Shown piece by piece: positions 15,570 to 24,255 of a DNA stretch of 24,264 bases (positions are counted from its first letter, which is position 1; every line of letters starts with the position of its first letter). Source of the DNA: an uncultured Oscillospiraceae bacterium (GTDB taxonomy: Bacteria > Bacillota > Clostridia > Oscillospirales > Ruminococcaceae). The stretch is taken from NCBI GenBank assembly GCA_900546885.1, contig UREN01000032.1, positions 1-24,264 of the forward strand, read 5' to 3'. The notes beneath the pieces were generated by a model that worked only from the letters and a program-made list of their open reading frames with translations, was not told where the DNA came from and ran no database searches. The position numbers and the translations under genes are program-made.

Positions 15570-18500
15570 CACACACCGGCGCCGTGCCCCTGCGCCTCTT
15601 CCAGGGGCACGTCCACCTCGCGGCGCAGGGCAACGGCGTACAGCGTCAGCTTTTTCACGGCAACGCCAAGGCGTTTTTCCACCGCGCCCTTGTAAATGCG
15701 CAGCTGGCGGGCATAGCTTTCCACCAGGGCGGCGGGCGTTTTGCCCCTGTCTGTCTTGTAATCTACAATCTCGGCCTCGCCGCCGTTCACCAGCACAGCG
15801 TCTGCAATGCCCTGCACCAACACGGTGCGCGTGGCGAACTGGGGCGGAATATCCGGCTGTACATACTTTGCGCTCACCGAGGTGAGAAATGCGTATTCCC
15901 GCAGCAGCTGCTGCGCCGAAAGCATGCGCGCCAGCAGCGGCGAGGAAAAGAACGCCGCAAGGCCCGCCTCGTCCAGATGGGCGCGCAGCTCGGGCGCAAG
16001 GTAGCCCTCGCGCACAAGGCGCTGCAGCTCGGCGGCAAGGTCTTTCTGCGCGGCGGCAAGGTTTGCAAATTGCAGCACGCTGTGGGTGGCTGTGCCGCGC
16101 TCGGCCCCGGTGAGGCCCTCTTTGTACAAAAAGGCCGGGCGCGAAAGCACCTTGGCCGCCCCCGTGTGCGAAAGGGCCGAGACGCTCAGCTTGACGGGCA
16201 GCGCCTCCAGCGCGGCGTTCGGGCGCGGCGCGGCAAAGTTCTGTTCCAGCGCGCGCAGGGTTTCCTTGTCCGGCGCGCACGCCGCCTGCGGCTGAGGGGC
16301 CGCCTCTTCGGCCTGCCCCGCATCGCCGCACAGCAAAGCCTGTATATGCCCCTGTGCGCGGCAGGGCACAAGGTCTGGCGCGCCCGCCAGCTTGCGCAGG
16401 TTTTCGCAATCGGGGTGCAGCAGGGCCGCGGCACACAGCCAGGTGGAAAAGCTGGCCGCGCCGGCCAGCGCCTGTGTGCGCGCCGCCGCGCCGCCGCGCA
16501 GCGCCGCCGCCAAAGCGGCCAGCGTCTTTTCCGGCGATGGCATGGCGCACTGGGCAATCAGCTTGTCCCTGGCCCGCGTGAGGGCCACATATAAAATGCG
16601 CATCTCTTCATCCACGGCCTCGCGCAGGCCCGCAAGGCGCACAGCGGCGTGCGGCGCCGTCTCGTACAGGCCGCCCTCGCCCGCGCGCAGGCGCAGGCCA
16701 AGGCCCAGCGCAGGGTGCAGCAACACGGGCTCGTAGCTGTCGCGGAAATTAAAGCGCCGCTGGCACTCAGCCAGCACCACAATGGGAAATTCCAGCCCTT
16801 TCGAGCGGTGGATGGTCATGATGGACACCGCCCCGCCCGCAGCGCCCGGCGCCGTCTGTGCGGCGCCGCCCGCCTGCAGCGCGGCATCGGCCCCGCGCAG
16901 GAAGGCGGCGAGGTCCAGCCCGCGGGCATCGGCCGCGGCCATATAAGCCGCAAAGGCGCGCAGGTTTTCGCGCCGCTGGGGCCCGTTTTCCATGGCGCCC
17001 GCCACGGCGGGCCAGTTTGTGCGGGCATACGCCTCTTCGCATACCTCGTACAGCGAAGCGCAGGCCGCCTTGGCGCGCAGGGCGCGCAGCACGGCGGCAA
17101 GGCGCTGTTCTTTTTTCCCGCTGCTTTGCAGCACGGCGGCATACAGCGTGCCCTGCGGGCAGGCCAGGCGCAGGCGGGCCAGGCCATCCGGCGAAAAGCC
17201 GAACATGCCGCTGAGCATCACGGCCGCCATGTGAATGTCCTGCGCGGGATTATCCACCACGCGCAGCAGCGAAAGCACGCATCCCACCTCCGGCTGGGCC
17301 AGCAGGTCCTCCCCTGTATCTGCCGCGGCGGCCACGCCCGCGCGCTCCAGCGCGGCCTCGTACTGGGCAAAGTTGGCGCGGCTGCGCAGCAGAATGCAGA
17401 AATCTTCCGGCCGGCACGGGCGCGTGCCGCCCTGGCCATCGCGCACGGCAAAACCCGCGGCCAGCATGCCGCGGATGTGCCGGGCCACCACGTCTGCGTC
17501 TGTGCCCGCGCCCTCGCCCGACAAAAGCAGCTGCATGGGCCCGCCGTCATAGCCGTCCGGCGCGCCGCAGCGAAGCTGCTCGCGCGTGTAATCGATGCCG
17601 CCCACCTCGCGCGACATCACGGCGCAGAACACATCGTTCACCGCGCCCACCACATTCTGCGCGCTGCGGAAGTTATCCTCCAGCATCAGCGTGGCCGGGT
17701 GCGGCCCGCCGGGCGTGTACGGCGCATAGCACTCGCGCTTTTGCAAAAAACTTTCCGGGCTTGCAAGGCGAAAGCGGTAGATGCTCTGTTTTGCGTCGCC
17801 CACATAAAACAGGTTCGAGCCGTCCCCGTTTGCAAGGCACTCGTACAGCTTGGCCTGCAGGGCGTTCGTATCCTGGTATTCATCCACAAACACGGCCGCA
17901 AAGCGGCGCGAAATCTCTTTTGCGGCGGGCGTCTTTTCGCCGTCTTCCCCGCACAGAAGGTGCAGGGCAAGGTGTTCAAAATCGCTGTATTCCAGCTTTT
18001 TTTCTGCCAGTTTTTTTTCTGTGAACACCTGCTCGAACAGCTCTGCCGCGCCCAGCAATGCGCGCACATGGGGCGCGGCGGCCGCGCGGTCTGCCTCAAA
18101 TTCGGCCTGGCTGCACACAAACACGTTTTCGCGCAGCTTGGCCAGCAGGGCCTTCACCTGTGTGCGCAGGGCTTTTACGGTGTCCATGCTGCCGCCCTCA
18201 TAGCCGCGCACAGCCCGAAACGCGGGCGGCGCATAGGCCTGCACGCGCACGGCCGCAGCGTCCCACCGGGCGGCGCGCACGTCCTGCAAAAGGGCGTCAA
18301 AAAAGGCGGCGTCCTCTTCCAGAGCCGGGGCATAATTGGCAAGGGCCTGCTCGGCCTGCACAAGGCTGCGCGCCTCGGCCGTAAGGGCCAGTGCTGCCTC
18401 GCACAAAGCGGCGGCGTGCTGCAAAAGCTGCTTGCCCCACGCCGTCTCGCACAGCGGCGCGCTGCTTTCGTACATGGCAAGAAACCGCCCGCGCACCTGG

Positions 18501-19054
18501 CCTGCATTGGGCAGCGTGCGCAGAAAATCGTACAGCGAAAGCACGGTGGCCGCGGCGCGTGCATCTGTGCGCGCGCGCCCGTACAGCGCCGAAAAGGCGC
18601 AGAAGTCTTCCCGCTCATACAGCTGCTCCAGCGCGTCGGCCAGGGCCTCTTCACGCAGGGAATAGGCCTCGGCGTCATCGGCAAGGCCAAAATCGGGCGC
18701 AAGGCCCAGGCGCGCGAAGTTTTCGCGCAGAAGCTGCATGCAAAGCGCGTCGATGGTGCAGATGGACGCGCGCCCAAGCAGCAGCTTTTGCCGCTTGAGA
18801 AAAGCACTGCCCGGGGCCTCTGCCGCGCGCTGGGCCAGCGCGGCCGCAATGCGCGCGCGAAGCTGCGCGGCCGCCGCACGGGTGAAGGTGACGGCCAAAA
18901 TGCGGTCTGCCGGAATGGGCGAAGGCCCGTCGCACAAAAGCGAAACCACGCGCTGTGTAAGCACCGCTGTTTTCCCGCTGCCCGCCGCCGCGCTCACCAG
19001 CAGGGTGCCGCCGCGGTCTTCTATGGCGCTTTGCTGCGCTTTTGTCCATTTCAT
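15569..19054 (-). CDS. addA: ATP-dependent helicase/nuclease subunit A
   Basis: AddA is the UvrD-like 3'-5' helicase plus nuclease subunit of AddAB, the Gram-positive equivalent of RecBCD, which processes double-strand breaks for RecA. The 1161-residue protein has the Q motif TKAQQSAI (4-11) and Walker A AAAGSGKT (22-29). Walker B is AVFVDEYQDTN near 390, and helicase motif VI is YVALTRARDK near 820. The C-terminal RecB-like nuclease (about 1080-1105) has GIADAVLV and EIVDYKTD, giving the expected Asp...Asp-x-Lys residues. ATG at 19054 overlaps the addB stop as ATGA. Length is slightly below B. subtilis AddA (1232). All catalytic motifs appear intact. Confidence 0.97.
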   Translation of the reverse strand: MKWTKAQQSAIEDRGGTLLVSAAAGSGKTAVLTQRVVSLLCDGPSPIPADRILAVTFTRAAAAQLRARIAAALAQRAAEAPGSAFLKRQKLLLGRASICTIDALCMQLLRENFARLGLAPDFGLADDAEAYSLREEALADALEQLYEREDFCAFSALYGRARTDARAAATVLSLYDFLRTLPNAGQVRGRFLAMYESSAPLCETAWGKQLLQHAAALCEAALALTAEARSLVQAEQALANYAPALEEDAAFFDALLQDVRAARWDAAAVRVQAYAPPAFRAVRGYEGGSMDTVKALRTQVKALLAKLRENVFVCSQAEFEADRAAAAPHVRALLGAAELFEQVFTEKKLAEKKLEYSDFEHLALHLLCGEDGEKTPAAKEISRRFAAVFVDEYQDTNALQAKLYECLANGDGSNLFYVGDAKQSIYRFRLASPESFLQKRECYAPYTPGGPHPATLMLEDNFRSAQNVVGAVNDVFCAVMSREVGGIDYTREQLRCGAPDGYDGGPMQLLLSGEGAGTDADVVARHIRGMLAAGFAVRDGQGGTRPCRPEDFCILLRSRANFAQYEAALERAGVAAAADTGEDLLAQPEVGCVLSLLRVVDNPAQDIHMAAVMLSGMFGFSPDGLARLRLACPQGTLYAAVLQSSGKKEQRLAAVLRALRAKAACASLYEVCEEAYARTNWPAVAGAMENGPQRRENLRAFAAYMAAADARGLDLAAFLRGADAALQAGGAAQTAPGAAGGAVSIMTIHRSKGLEFPIVVLAECQRRFNFRDSYEPVLLHPALGLGLRLRAGEGGLYETAPHAAVRLAGLREAVDEEMRILYVALTRARDKLIAQCAMPSPEKTLAALAAALRGGAAARTQALAGAASFSTWLCAAALLHPDCENLRKLAGAPDLVPCRAQGHIQALLCGDAGQAEEAAPQPQAACAPDKETLRALEQNFAAPRPNAALEALPVKLSVSALSHTGAAKVLSRPAFLYKEGLTGAERGTATHSVLQFANLAAAQKDLAAELQRLVREGYLAPELRAHLDEAGLAAFFSSPLLARMLSAQQLLREYAFLTSVSAKYVQPDIPPQFATRTVLVQGIADAVLVNGGEAEIVDYKTDRGKTPAALVESYARQLRIYKGAVEKRLGVAVKKLTLYAVALRREVDVPLEEAQGHGAGV

Positions 19055-22000
19055 GGGCCCGTCACCTCCCCTGCCTTTGGCTCAAACACGTCTTTGGGCG
19101 CGGCAGCGCACGCCTCGTCTTTGCCGTCCTCGTGGCGGCAGATGGGGCGGTAGTCGCACACGTCGCACGGGCAGTGCCCGCCCGCGCGCAGCGGCTGCGC
19201 GGCAATGTCGCCGCTGTACAGGCCCTGCGCCATTTGCAGCACAAGGCCGGTGATATGCCGCTCGATATTTCCCAGCTTTTCCAGGCTGGCCAGCTTGGCC
19301 GAGGCCCGCGGCGTGCCGTTTTTGGAATAGCCGAAGGGCACAAACACGCCGGTGGCGTCCTTGTCCATGCCGCGCACAATGACGGGGTCGTTCACCACAA
19401 GGCCGTCCACCTCGTACAGCGGCGTTTTTTCCGCGCCGGCCCGGGCGGCCGTTTTGGGCGCCGGGTCGCTCAAAAGGTACAAAACGCCCGCGGCCCGCGC
19501 ACCGGCATATTGCCCCTGCGGGGCATGGCACAGCGTAAACAAGTAAAACAGCATCTGTGTGTTCAGGCCGCAGTACACGTCCTCCAGGCTGAACTTTTTG
19601 GTGCCTGTTTTATAATCCACCACGCGCAGGTATGTCTCGCCCCCGCGGCGCATCACGTCCACGCGGTCTATCTTTCCCACCACGCGCACGGCCTTGCCGT
19701 CCGGCGTTTTCAGCTCCAGCGGCGGCACAGCGCCCGCCTCGCTGCCGCCAATGGCCTGCTCGAAGGCCACGGGGTGAAACGAGCTTTGCGCCTGCTCGCT
19801 TTGCAGGTAAAACAGCAAATTTGCCACAGCGCGCTTCAGCCGCGCAATCAGGTGGGCAAAGCGTGCGCCCGCCGCGGGCATGTTCTGGCGCACATATTCG
19901 TCGGCAATGCCGTCCGCCAGGGCTGTCAGCTCTTCCCTGCTCAACTCGGCAAAGCGTGCGCCCGCGCGGCGCAGGGCGTGCTCGAGGATATAGTGCACCA
20001 GGCTGCCGCTTTCCAGCGGCGAAAGCTCTGCCTTGCGGCGCGGCAGAATGTGCAGCACATATTGCAGAAAATAGGAAAAGCGGCAGCGGTAATATTGCTC
20101 TACCCGGGTGGGTGAAAGCGTAAGCTGCGTGCCCAAAAGCTGTTCCAGCGCCTTTTTGTCCGCCGCGTGGAAGGGCTGCGGGCTGGCGGCCTCGTCCATG
20201 GCGGCCAGCACAGGCCCCAGGCCGGGCCGGGCTTCCAGCGCCGCGCGCAGGGCCGCCGTAAAGGGCGTTTTCTGGCCGTACTGTTCGCTGTAAAGCTGCA
20301 GCGCTGCCGCCGGGGTGGGCGCAAGCTGCACAAAAGAAGGCTCGTCCCTTTCCGGGCCCAGCGCCAGCACGGGCGCCAGCGCCGCGCACGGCTGAGCGTC
20401 GCCCGCCGCCGTGCAGGAAAGGTACAGCCGCCCGCGCGGGGCAGCCAGGGCGCGGTAAAAATACATCTGTTCCAGCAGGGTGCGGTTTTCATAGCTGCCG
20501 GGCATCTGCACCCCGCGGCGCACCAAAAGCTCGCGGTCGGTGTGCGTCAGCAGGCCCGAGGCGCCCGCCGCGCGCGGGAATTCGCCCTCGAAAAGCCCCA
20601 GCACAAAACACACGCGCGGGCCCGAAAGGCGCATGCGGTCCGCCTGGGTAAAAATGGCCGCCTCCTGGGTTTGCGGCACGCGGCCCATCTCGCCGCCGCG
20701 CAGCAAAAGCGCGAACAGCTCGGCATATTCGCCGGGGGAGGTCTCGTCCCCGCCCAGCAGCTTTTCCATCTCGTCCAAAAGCTGCATCACATGGTTCCAC
20801 GCGTCGTACACAGCCGCGGCGCCCTGTGCGTCGCCCGCGGCGGCAAGCTGGGCGGCCAGCGCCTCCGTGCACGCTGCACCGCCAAAGGAATCCAGCAAAA
20901 AATACAGCGCGCGGGAAATGCCCGCCGCCGTGGCGCCGCGCACACTTTGCAGAAAGGCGCCCAGTTTTTCCATTATGCCCGCGCGCAGGGCCTCGGTGCG
21001 CGCCAGCTCTTGCGCCTGCTGGGGCGAGGGCTGGGCGCCAAAACCCGCAGGGCTTTTTTCAAAGGGGGCGCGCCAGTCTGCCGCCTTCAGCTGCCAGGTA
21101 TAGGCATAGTTTTCCAAAAGGGCAATGTCGCCCGGTGAAAGGCTGCACAGCTCTGTTTTCAAAAGGCGCAGCACGCGCTCGGTGGAAATGCCCCTGGCCG
21201 CCAGCTCCAGCGCGGCAAGGAAAAACGAGGCCACGGCAGAGTGCTCTAACGTAAGCGATTCATCGCGGAACACGGGCACACCCGCAAGCGAAAGCGCGCT
21301 TAAAAGCGGGGCGGAATACTGCTGCATGTCGCGGCAGATAAAGGCCATGTCGCCATAGGCCACGCCCTCGCGCGCCAGCGCAGCGGCGCGGCAGGCGGCG
21401 GCGCGGCACTCTTCGTGCAAAGTGGGCGCGGGGGTGAACCACACCTCGCCCGCCAGCGGGGCGGGCGGCGCACCGGTGCCGCCCACGGCAGCCGTCACGG
21501 CGGCCAGCCCCGGCGCGCCGGCATGGCGCAGGTCTTTCTGCAAAAGCTTTGGCTTTTCCACCCGCACGCCAAGGCGGCGCGCCGCGCGCAGAAGGCGCGC
21601 GGCCGTGCGCTTTACAGGGCTGAACAGGCCCAGGCCGTCCTCGGCGTCGGCAAGGCCGTCACAGCACAGGGCCACGGTGCAGCTTTCGGCCTGTAAAAAT
21701 GCGTCCAGCAGGGCATACTGCGGCTGTGTAAAGCCGTCGAAATCATCCAAAAACACGGCGGTGCCCGCCAGCTCTTCCGCGGGCAGGCTGCGCGCGGCAA
21801 GCAGCAGGCGGTCGGAAGGGTCCATGGCGCTTTTTTCAATCACCTTTTCATAGGCCGCAAACACAAGGCCCAGCTCGCGCAGCTTTTCGCCGTCTGCGCC
21901 CTCGGCCTCGCCAATGGCCACAAGGTCCTGCGGGGCGGCCCCCGCGGTTTTCAATTCTTCAATGGCCTGCGCACACAGGTTGCAGAACCGCACGCCGCGG

Positions 22001-22329
22001 CGGTGCCTGCGGTAAAGCTGCACTGCGTCGCCCAGGCTGTCCATGGCGCGGCGCACGGCCACGGTGCGCGCCGCGTCCGAAAGGGTGGCCACCGCCACGC
22101 CGCCGTGCGTTTTCAGCACCTTCTCGGCATAGCTTTTAAAGCTGTACACCTCGGCGTGCGCGCCAAGGCTGTCGCCCAGCGCGGCGTACACCATGCTTTC
22201 GGCCGAAGACGAAAACTGCTCGGGCACCAGCAGCACGCTTTTTTTGCCCGCGGCAGCGCGCGCCTTCATGCGCGCCAGCACAAGGCCCGTCTTGCCTGTT
22301 CCCGCCGTGCCCAGCACAAGCTGCAGCAT
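19051..22329 (-). CDS. addB: ATP-dependent helicase/deoxyribonuclease subunit B
   Basis: AddB is the partner of AddA; it carries an inactive helicase fold that reads Chi and an iron-sulfur-stabilised nuclease. The 1092-residue protein starts MLQLVLG with Walker A GTAGTGKT at 7-14. The nuclease has GKIDRVD near 881 and VVDYKTG near 903. The four iron-sulfur cysteines match the family pattern: Cys749 in YYRCRFSYF, then Cys1055, Cys1058 and Cys1064 (C-x2-C-x5-C). Cys1053 is an extra cysteine. ATG at 22329 is chosen because the Walker motif then has its usual position and AAAGGGGG lies eight bases upstream. A 57-residue upstream extension of the frame crosses the promoter and is rejected. Coupled to addA. 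Confidence 0.96.
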   Translation of the reverse strand: MLQLVLGTAGTGKTGLVLARMKARAAAGKKSVLLVPEQFSSSAESMVYAALGDSLGAHAEVYSFKSYAEKVLKTHGGVAVATLSDAARTVAVRRAMDSLGDAVQLYRRHRRGVRFCNLCAQAIEELKTAGAAPQDLVAIGEAEGADGEKLRELGLVFAAYEKVIEKSAMDPSDRLLLAARSLPAEELAGTAVFLDDFDGFTQPQYALLDAFLQAESCTVALCCDGLADAEDGLGLFSPVKRTAARLLRAARRLGVRVEKPKLLQKDLRHAGAPGLAAVTAAVGGTGAPPAPLAGEVWFTPAPTLHEECRAAACRAAALAREGVAYGDMAFICRDMQQYSAPLLSALSLAGVPVFRDESLTLEHSAVASFFLAALELAARGISTERVLRLLKTELCSLSPGDIALLENYAYTWQLKAADWRAPFEKSPAGFGAQPSPQQAQELARTEALRAGIMEKLGAFLQSVRGATAAGISRALYFLLDSFGGAACTEALAAQLAAAGDAQGAAAVYDAWNHVMQLLDEMEKLLGGDETSPGEYAELFALLLRGGEMGRVPQTQEAAIFTQADRMRLSGPRVCFVLGLFEGEFPRAAGASGLLTHTDRELLVRRGVQMPGSYENRTLLEQMYFYRALAAPRGRLYLSCTAAGDAQPCAALAPVLALGPERDEPSFVQLAPTPAAALQLYSEQYGQKTPFTAALRAALEARPGLGPVLAAMDEAASPQPFHAADKKALEQLLGTQLTLSPTRVEQYYRCRFSYFLQYVLHILPRRKAELSPLESGSLVHYILEHALRRAGARFAELSREELTALADGIADEYVRQNMPAAGARFAHLIARLKRAVANLLFYLQSEQAQSSFHPVAFEQAIGGSEAGAVPPLELKTPDGKAVRVVGKIDRVDVMRRGGETYLRVVDYKTGTKKFSLEDVYCGLNTQMLFYLFTLCHAPQGQYAGARAAGVLYLLSDPAPKTAARAGAEKTPLYEVDGLVVNDPVIVRGMDKDATGVFVPFGYSKNGTPRASAKLASLEKLGNIERHITGLVLQMAQGLYSGDIAAQPLRAGGHCPCDVCDYRPICRHEDGKDEACAAAPKDVFEPKAGEVTGP

Positions 22330-22361
22330 GCGCCGCGCCCCCTTTCGCCAAAGTTTGATAC

Positions 22362-22372
22362 AGTATAGTATA
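22362..22372 (-). promoter_or_regulatory. Likely -10 region of the addBA promoter
   Basis: Two overlapping TATACT boxes (22367-22372 and 22362-22367) lie about 35-40 bases before the addB start. The -35 is weak: a T-rich stretch 16 bases upstream of the first box (around 22389-22394) is the only candidate. It sits downstream of the surface-gene terminator, where a new promoter is expected. Confidence 0.55.
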
Positions 22373-22471
22373 CCGCATTCGGGCGCTGAAAAAAAGCCCG
22401 AGCCCGAAAGGCGCGTTGGCGTAAGAAAACACCGGTTTGGGGCCGGCAATTTGGGCGCCTGGCACACTTCA

Positions 22472-22489
22472 AAAGGCGGCGCCGCCTTT
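22472..22489. repeat. Perfect 18-base palindrome
   Basis: AAAGGCGGC is followed directly by its reverse complement with no loop. No T tract follows on either strand beyond four T, so it is not a typical terminator. It resembles in form the palindrome at 24236-24255 on the other side of the surface gene. It could be a protein-binding dyad or a backup hairpin. Confidence 0.6.
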
Positions 22490-22491
22490 GC

Positions 22492-22503
22492 CCTGTGCAC
22501 AGG
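22492..22503. repeat. Perfect 12-base palindrome
   Basis: CCTGTGCACAGG is self-complementary and lies two bases from the 18-base palindrome. It may be chance in GC-rich DNA or a regulator site; nothing else identifies it. Confidence 0.35.
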
Positions 22504-22530
22504 CGCGCCCGGCCCCGGCCCAAGGGCGCA

Positions 22531-22568
22531 GAAAAACGCCCGGGCCCCGGCTTTTGCCGGGGCCCGGG
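22531..22568 (-). terminator. Strong terminator of the surface-protein gene
   Basis: A perfect 13-pair, nearly all G-C stem (22556-22568 and 22539-22551) with an AAAA loop is followed by CG and five T residues. It lies 23 bases after the stop codon. It is the clearest intrinsic terminator in the window and isolates addBA from upstream transcription. Confidence 0.93.
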
Positions 22569-22591
22569 ACGGGATGTTTTATGCAAAGGGG

Positions 22592-24154
22592 TTACACGCC
22601 TGTTTTGGGGTTTTGCTTCTGGCCCGGGTTAGAGGGCTGCGGCTGAGAGGGCGCAGCGTCTTTCCTGCAGGTGAACGCCGCTGTTGCCGCGCCGCTTTTC
22701 GGAATTTGGCCCCGGGTTCCCACAGCCGACACCTGGTAGCCCTGTGCACCGGCTATTGTTACCTCGTAGGCGGCCCCAGAGGGCAGGCCAGAGGCAGTTT
22801 TGCTTTCGCCGTGGCGCAAAGTGAAGCTGGCCGTGCCGTTTTGGAAGGTCATATCCCCATAAGTGCCGTCCGGCAGGCCCGCCACCGTTACGGTAAAGGT
22901 GAATTTCTGGGCCTGGCCGCCCGCCGTGCCGGTTACCGTCTGGGTAACCGTAAGGCTGCCCACCGCCTTTTCCAGGTTCCAGGCCGCAAGGCCCGGGGCG
23001 CCGGCCCGCCGGGCTATGGTGGCCGCAATATGGTTCGCCAATGTGAACGTGCCTATGCTGCTTTCGTCCGCCGTTACATAGGTGCCCAGCTTAATGTGTT
23101 CCACATAGCCTTCCCCTTCTGCCGTGCCAGGAATCAGCTGCAGCTGCGTGTTGCCCGACACTGTGCCCGGAATATCCATCTGCGCGCCCGAGGGCATTAC
23201 CAAAAGGCCGCCACCCTGCATAGAGCCCGAGAAAGCGCCCGCCAGGGTAGAGTTTTCCAGGTACAGCGTGCCGCCCTGTGCCAGGGAAAAATCTTTTACC
23301 GCCCCTTCCAAAGCGCTGCTGTCCAGGCTGCCATCTGTGACGCGCAGGTAGCCCCCCGCCTCTACCGAAAGCAGGCTGAAAGACTCTGTTCCATCGTATG
23401 TGTTATAAATTGTACCAACGGTGACGGGGTTTTGCTCCGAGCTCTCCACAATGTGCAATTCGGCGCCGGTAACTTCGTTATCCGAGCTTACATACCCCAC
23501 CGTCACGCCGCCGTGAAGGTACAGCTTTGCGCCCTGTATCAGGCCGAAGCCGCCCGGGTTGATTTGCGTATACTGCCCGCTTTTTACGGTAATCGTCCCG
23601 CAGGCCGCAGGCGGGTAGCCAGGCACCTCAGGTGTGAAATTGGCGCTGCTTGCCTGGACGACCGGGTAGGGTGTGGAATCGCTGGCCGGGAAAGGCAGCA
23701 TGTTCATGCCCTCGCCAAGGGTCAGGTTATGCCCGTTGGCGTAAAAAGAGAACATGCCGTAAGAGCTGCTGTTGCCTGAACAATCTACCGTCAGGTGTTC
23801 TACGGTGGTGTCTGCCCCGAAAGATAGCCCCGCCATGTTCTCATCCGCCGGCATCATAAGCACCCCGCCTGCAACACCGGCATAGCTGCCTGTAATGGTG
23901 GCCTTTTTTGCCGCCATGGGAACGGCAGAGCCCGGCACCGTGCTGGTTCCCACCACAACAATGGTGCCGCCGTCGTTCAAAAGTTCATATGCCTTTTCCC
24001 AGGTTTTCACACACTCGCCGGGCGCAAGGCCGGAATTGCCATCGCCGCCTGCATCGCCAAGATACACCACATCTGATGACGCGGCCATGGCTGCCGGCAG
24101 GGTGAACACAAACAATGCCAGCGCCAGAAGGCCGCACACAAACCGCTTTCTCAT
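22592..24154 (-). CDS. Secreted beta-helix-like surface protein, truncated sortase-like end
   Basis: A 520-residue exported protein of unknown role. Residues 1-24 form a signal peptide: basic MRKR, a hydrophobic core and AMA-ASS cleavage after Ala24. Residues 27-395 are Gly/Thr/Val-rich with repeated short strands (for example GGTIVVVGTS, TVEHLTVDCSGNSS and TITVKSGQYTQI), suggesting a parallel beta-helix. Residues 400-497 resemble the pilin-like DUF7601 domain (LTVTQTVTG, FTFTVTVAGLPDGTYGDMTF, GESKTASGLPSGAAYEVTI). A Pro/Gln/Asn-rich tail ends NPKTGV and stops, with no hydrophobic anchor. ATG at 24154 is chosen because AAGGAGAG lies eight bases upstream and the signal peptide then starts normally; an upstream in-frame start at 24208 has neither. 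The gene looks less GC-rich than its neighbours. Adhesin or matrix role is inference. Confidence 0.85.
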   Translation of the reverse strand: MRKRFVCGLLALALFVFTLPAAMAASSDVVYLGDAGGDGNSGLAPGECVKTWEKAYELLNDGGTIVVVGTSTVPGSAVPMAAKKATITGSYAGVAGGVLMMPADENMAGLSFGADTTVEHLTVDCSGNSSSYGMFSFYANGHNLTLGEGMNMLPFPASDSTPYPVVQASSANFTPEVPGYPPAACGTITVKSGQYTQINPGGFGLIQGAKLYLHGGVTVGYVSSDNEVTGAELHIVESSEQNPVTVGTIYNTYDGTESFSLLSVEAGGYLRVTDGSLDSSALEGAVKDFSLAQGGTLYLENSTLAGAFSGSMQGGGLLVMPSGAQMDIPGTVSGNTQLQLIPGTAEGEGYVEHIKLGTYVTADESSIGTFTLANHIAATIARRAGAPGLAAWNLEKAVGSLTVTQTVTGTAGGQAQKFTFTVTVAGLPDGTYGDMTFQNGTASFTLRHGESKTASGLPSGAAYEVTIAGAQGYQVSAVGTRGQIPKSGAATAAFTCRKDAAPSQPQPSNPGQKQNPKTGV

Positions 24155-24212
24155 GCCTTTTCTCTCCTTCACAAGTTTTGCGGCCCCGCTTCCAAGTGGT
24201 GCAGACAAGCAC

Positions 24213-24235
24213 TTTCTCCGGCATTGCCGGAGAAA
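24213..24235. repeat. Perfect 10-pair inverted repeat upstream of the surface gene
   Basis: The arms 24213-24222 and 24226-24235 are perfectly complementary around a three-base spacer. It lies about 60 bases before the surface-protein start. On the minus strand no T tract follows, so it may be a 5'-UTR hairpin, the end of an upstream gene's terminator region, or an operator. Confidence 0.65.
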
Positions 24236-24255
24236 CAGAAAGGGGCCCCTTTCTG
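24236..24255. repeat. Perfect 20-base palindrome at the right edge
   Basis: CAGAAAGGGG is followed at once by its reverse complement. It abuts the inverted repeat at 24213-24235. On the minus strand it is followed by TGTTTCT, a poor T tract. It could be a weak terminator of the gene beyond the window or a regulator site. Confidence 0.6.

Larger units (their letters stand above)
22330..22591. other. Intergenic region between the surface gene and addB
   Basis: This 262-base gap contains, in minus-strand order, the terminator of the surface-protein gene, a 12-base palindrome (22492-22503) and an 18-base palindrome (22472-22489). They are followed by a run of seven T next to repeated GGGC/GCCC elements (about 22379-22406) and the addB -10 region. 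I see no tRNA, small ORF with a ribosome binding site, or mobile element remains in it. Confidence 0.6.

Noticed and set aside
16649..19153. An 834-residue open frame on the plus strand opposite addA
   Set aside because: It is antisense to an intact addA with all helicase motifs; composition is that of a reverse-complement shadow.
22193..23779. A 528-residue open frame on the plus strand opposite the surface gene and the intergenic region
   Set aside because: It runs through the terminator and the addB promoter region and lacks a signal or domain. The minus-strand gene has a ribosome binding site and signal peptide.
24213..24255. An invertible promoter for phase variation of the surface gene
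   Set aside because: The repeats are separated by only three bases or none, so no promoter can lie between them. A partner outside the window cannot be excluded but is not seen.
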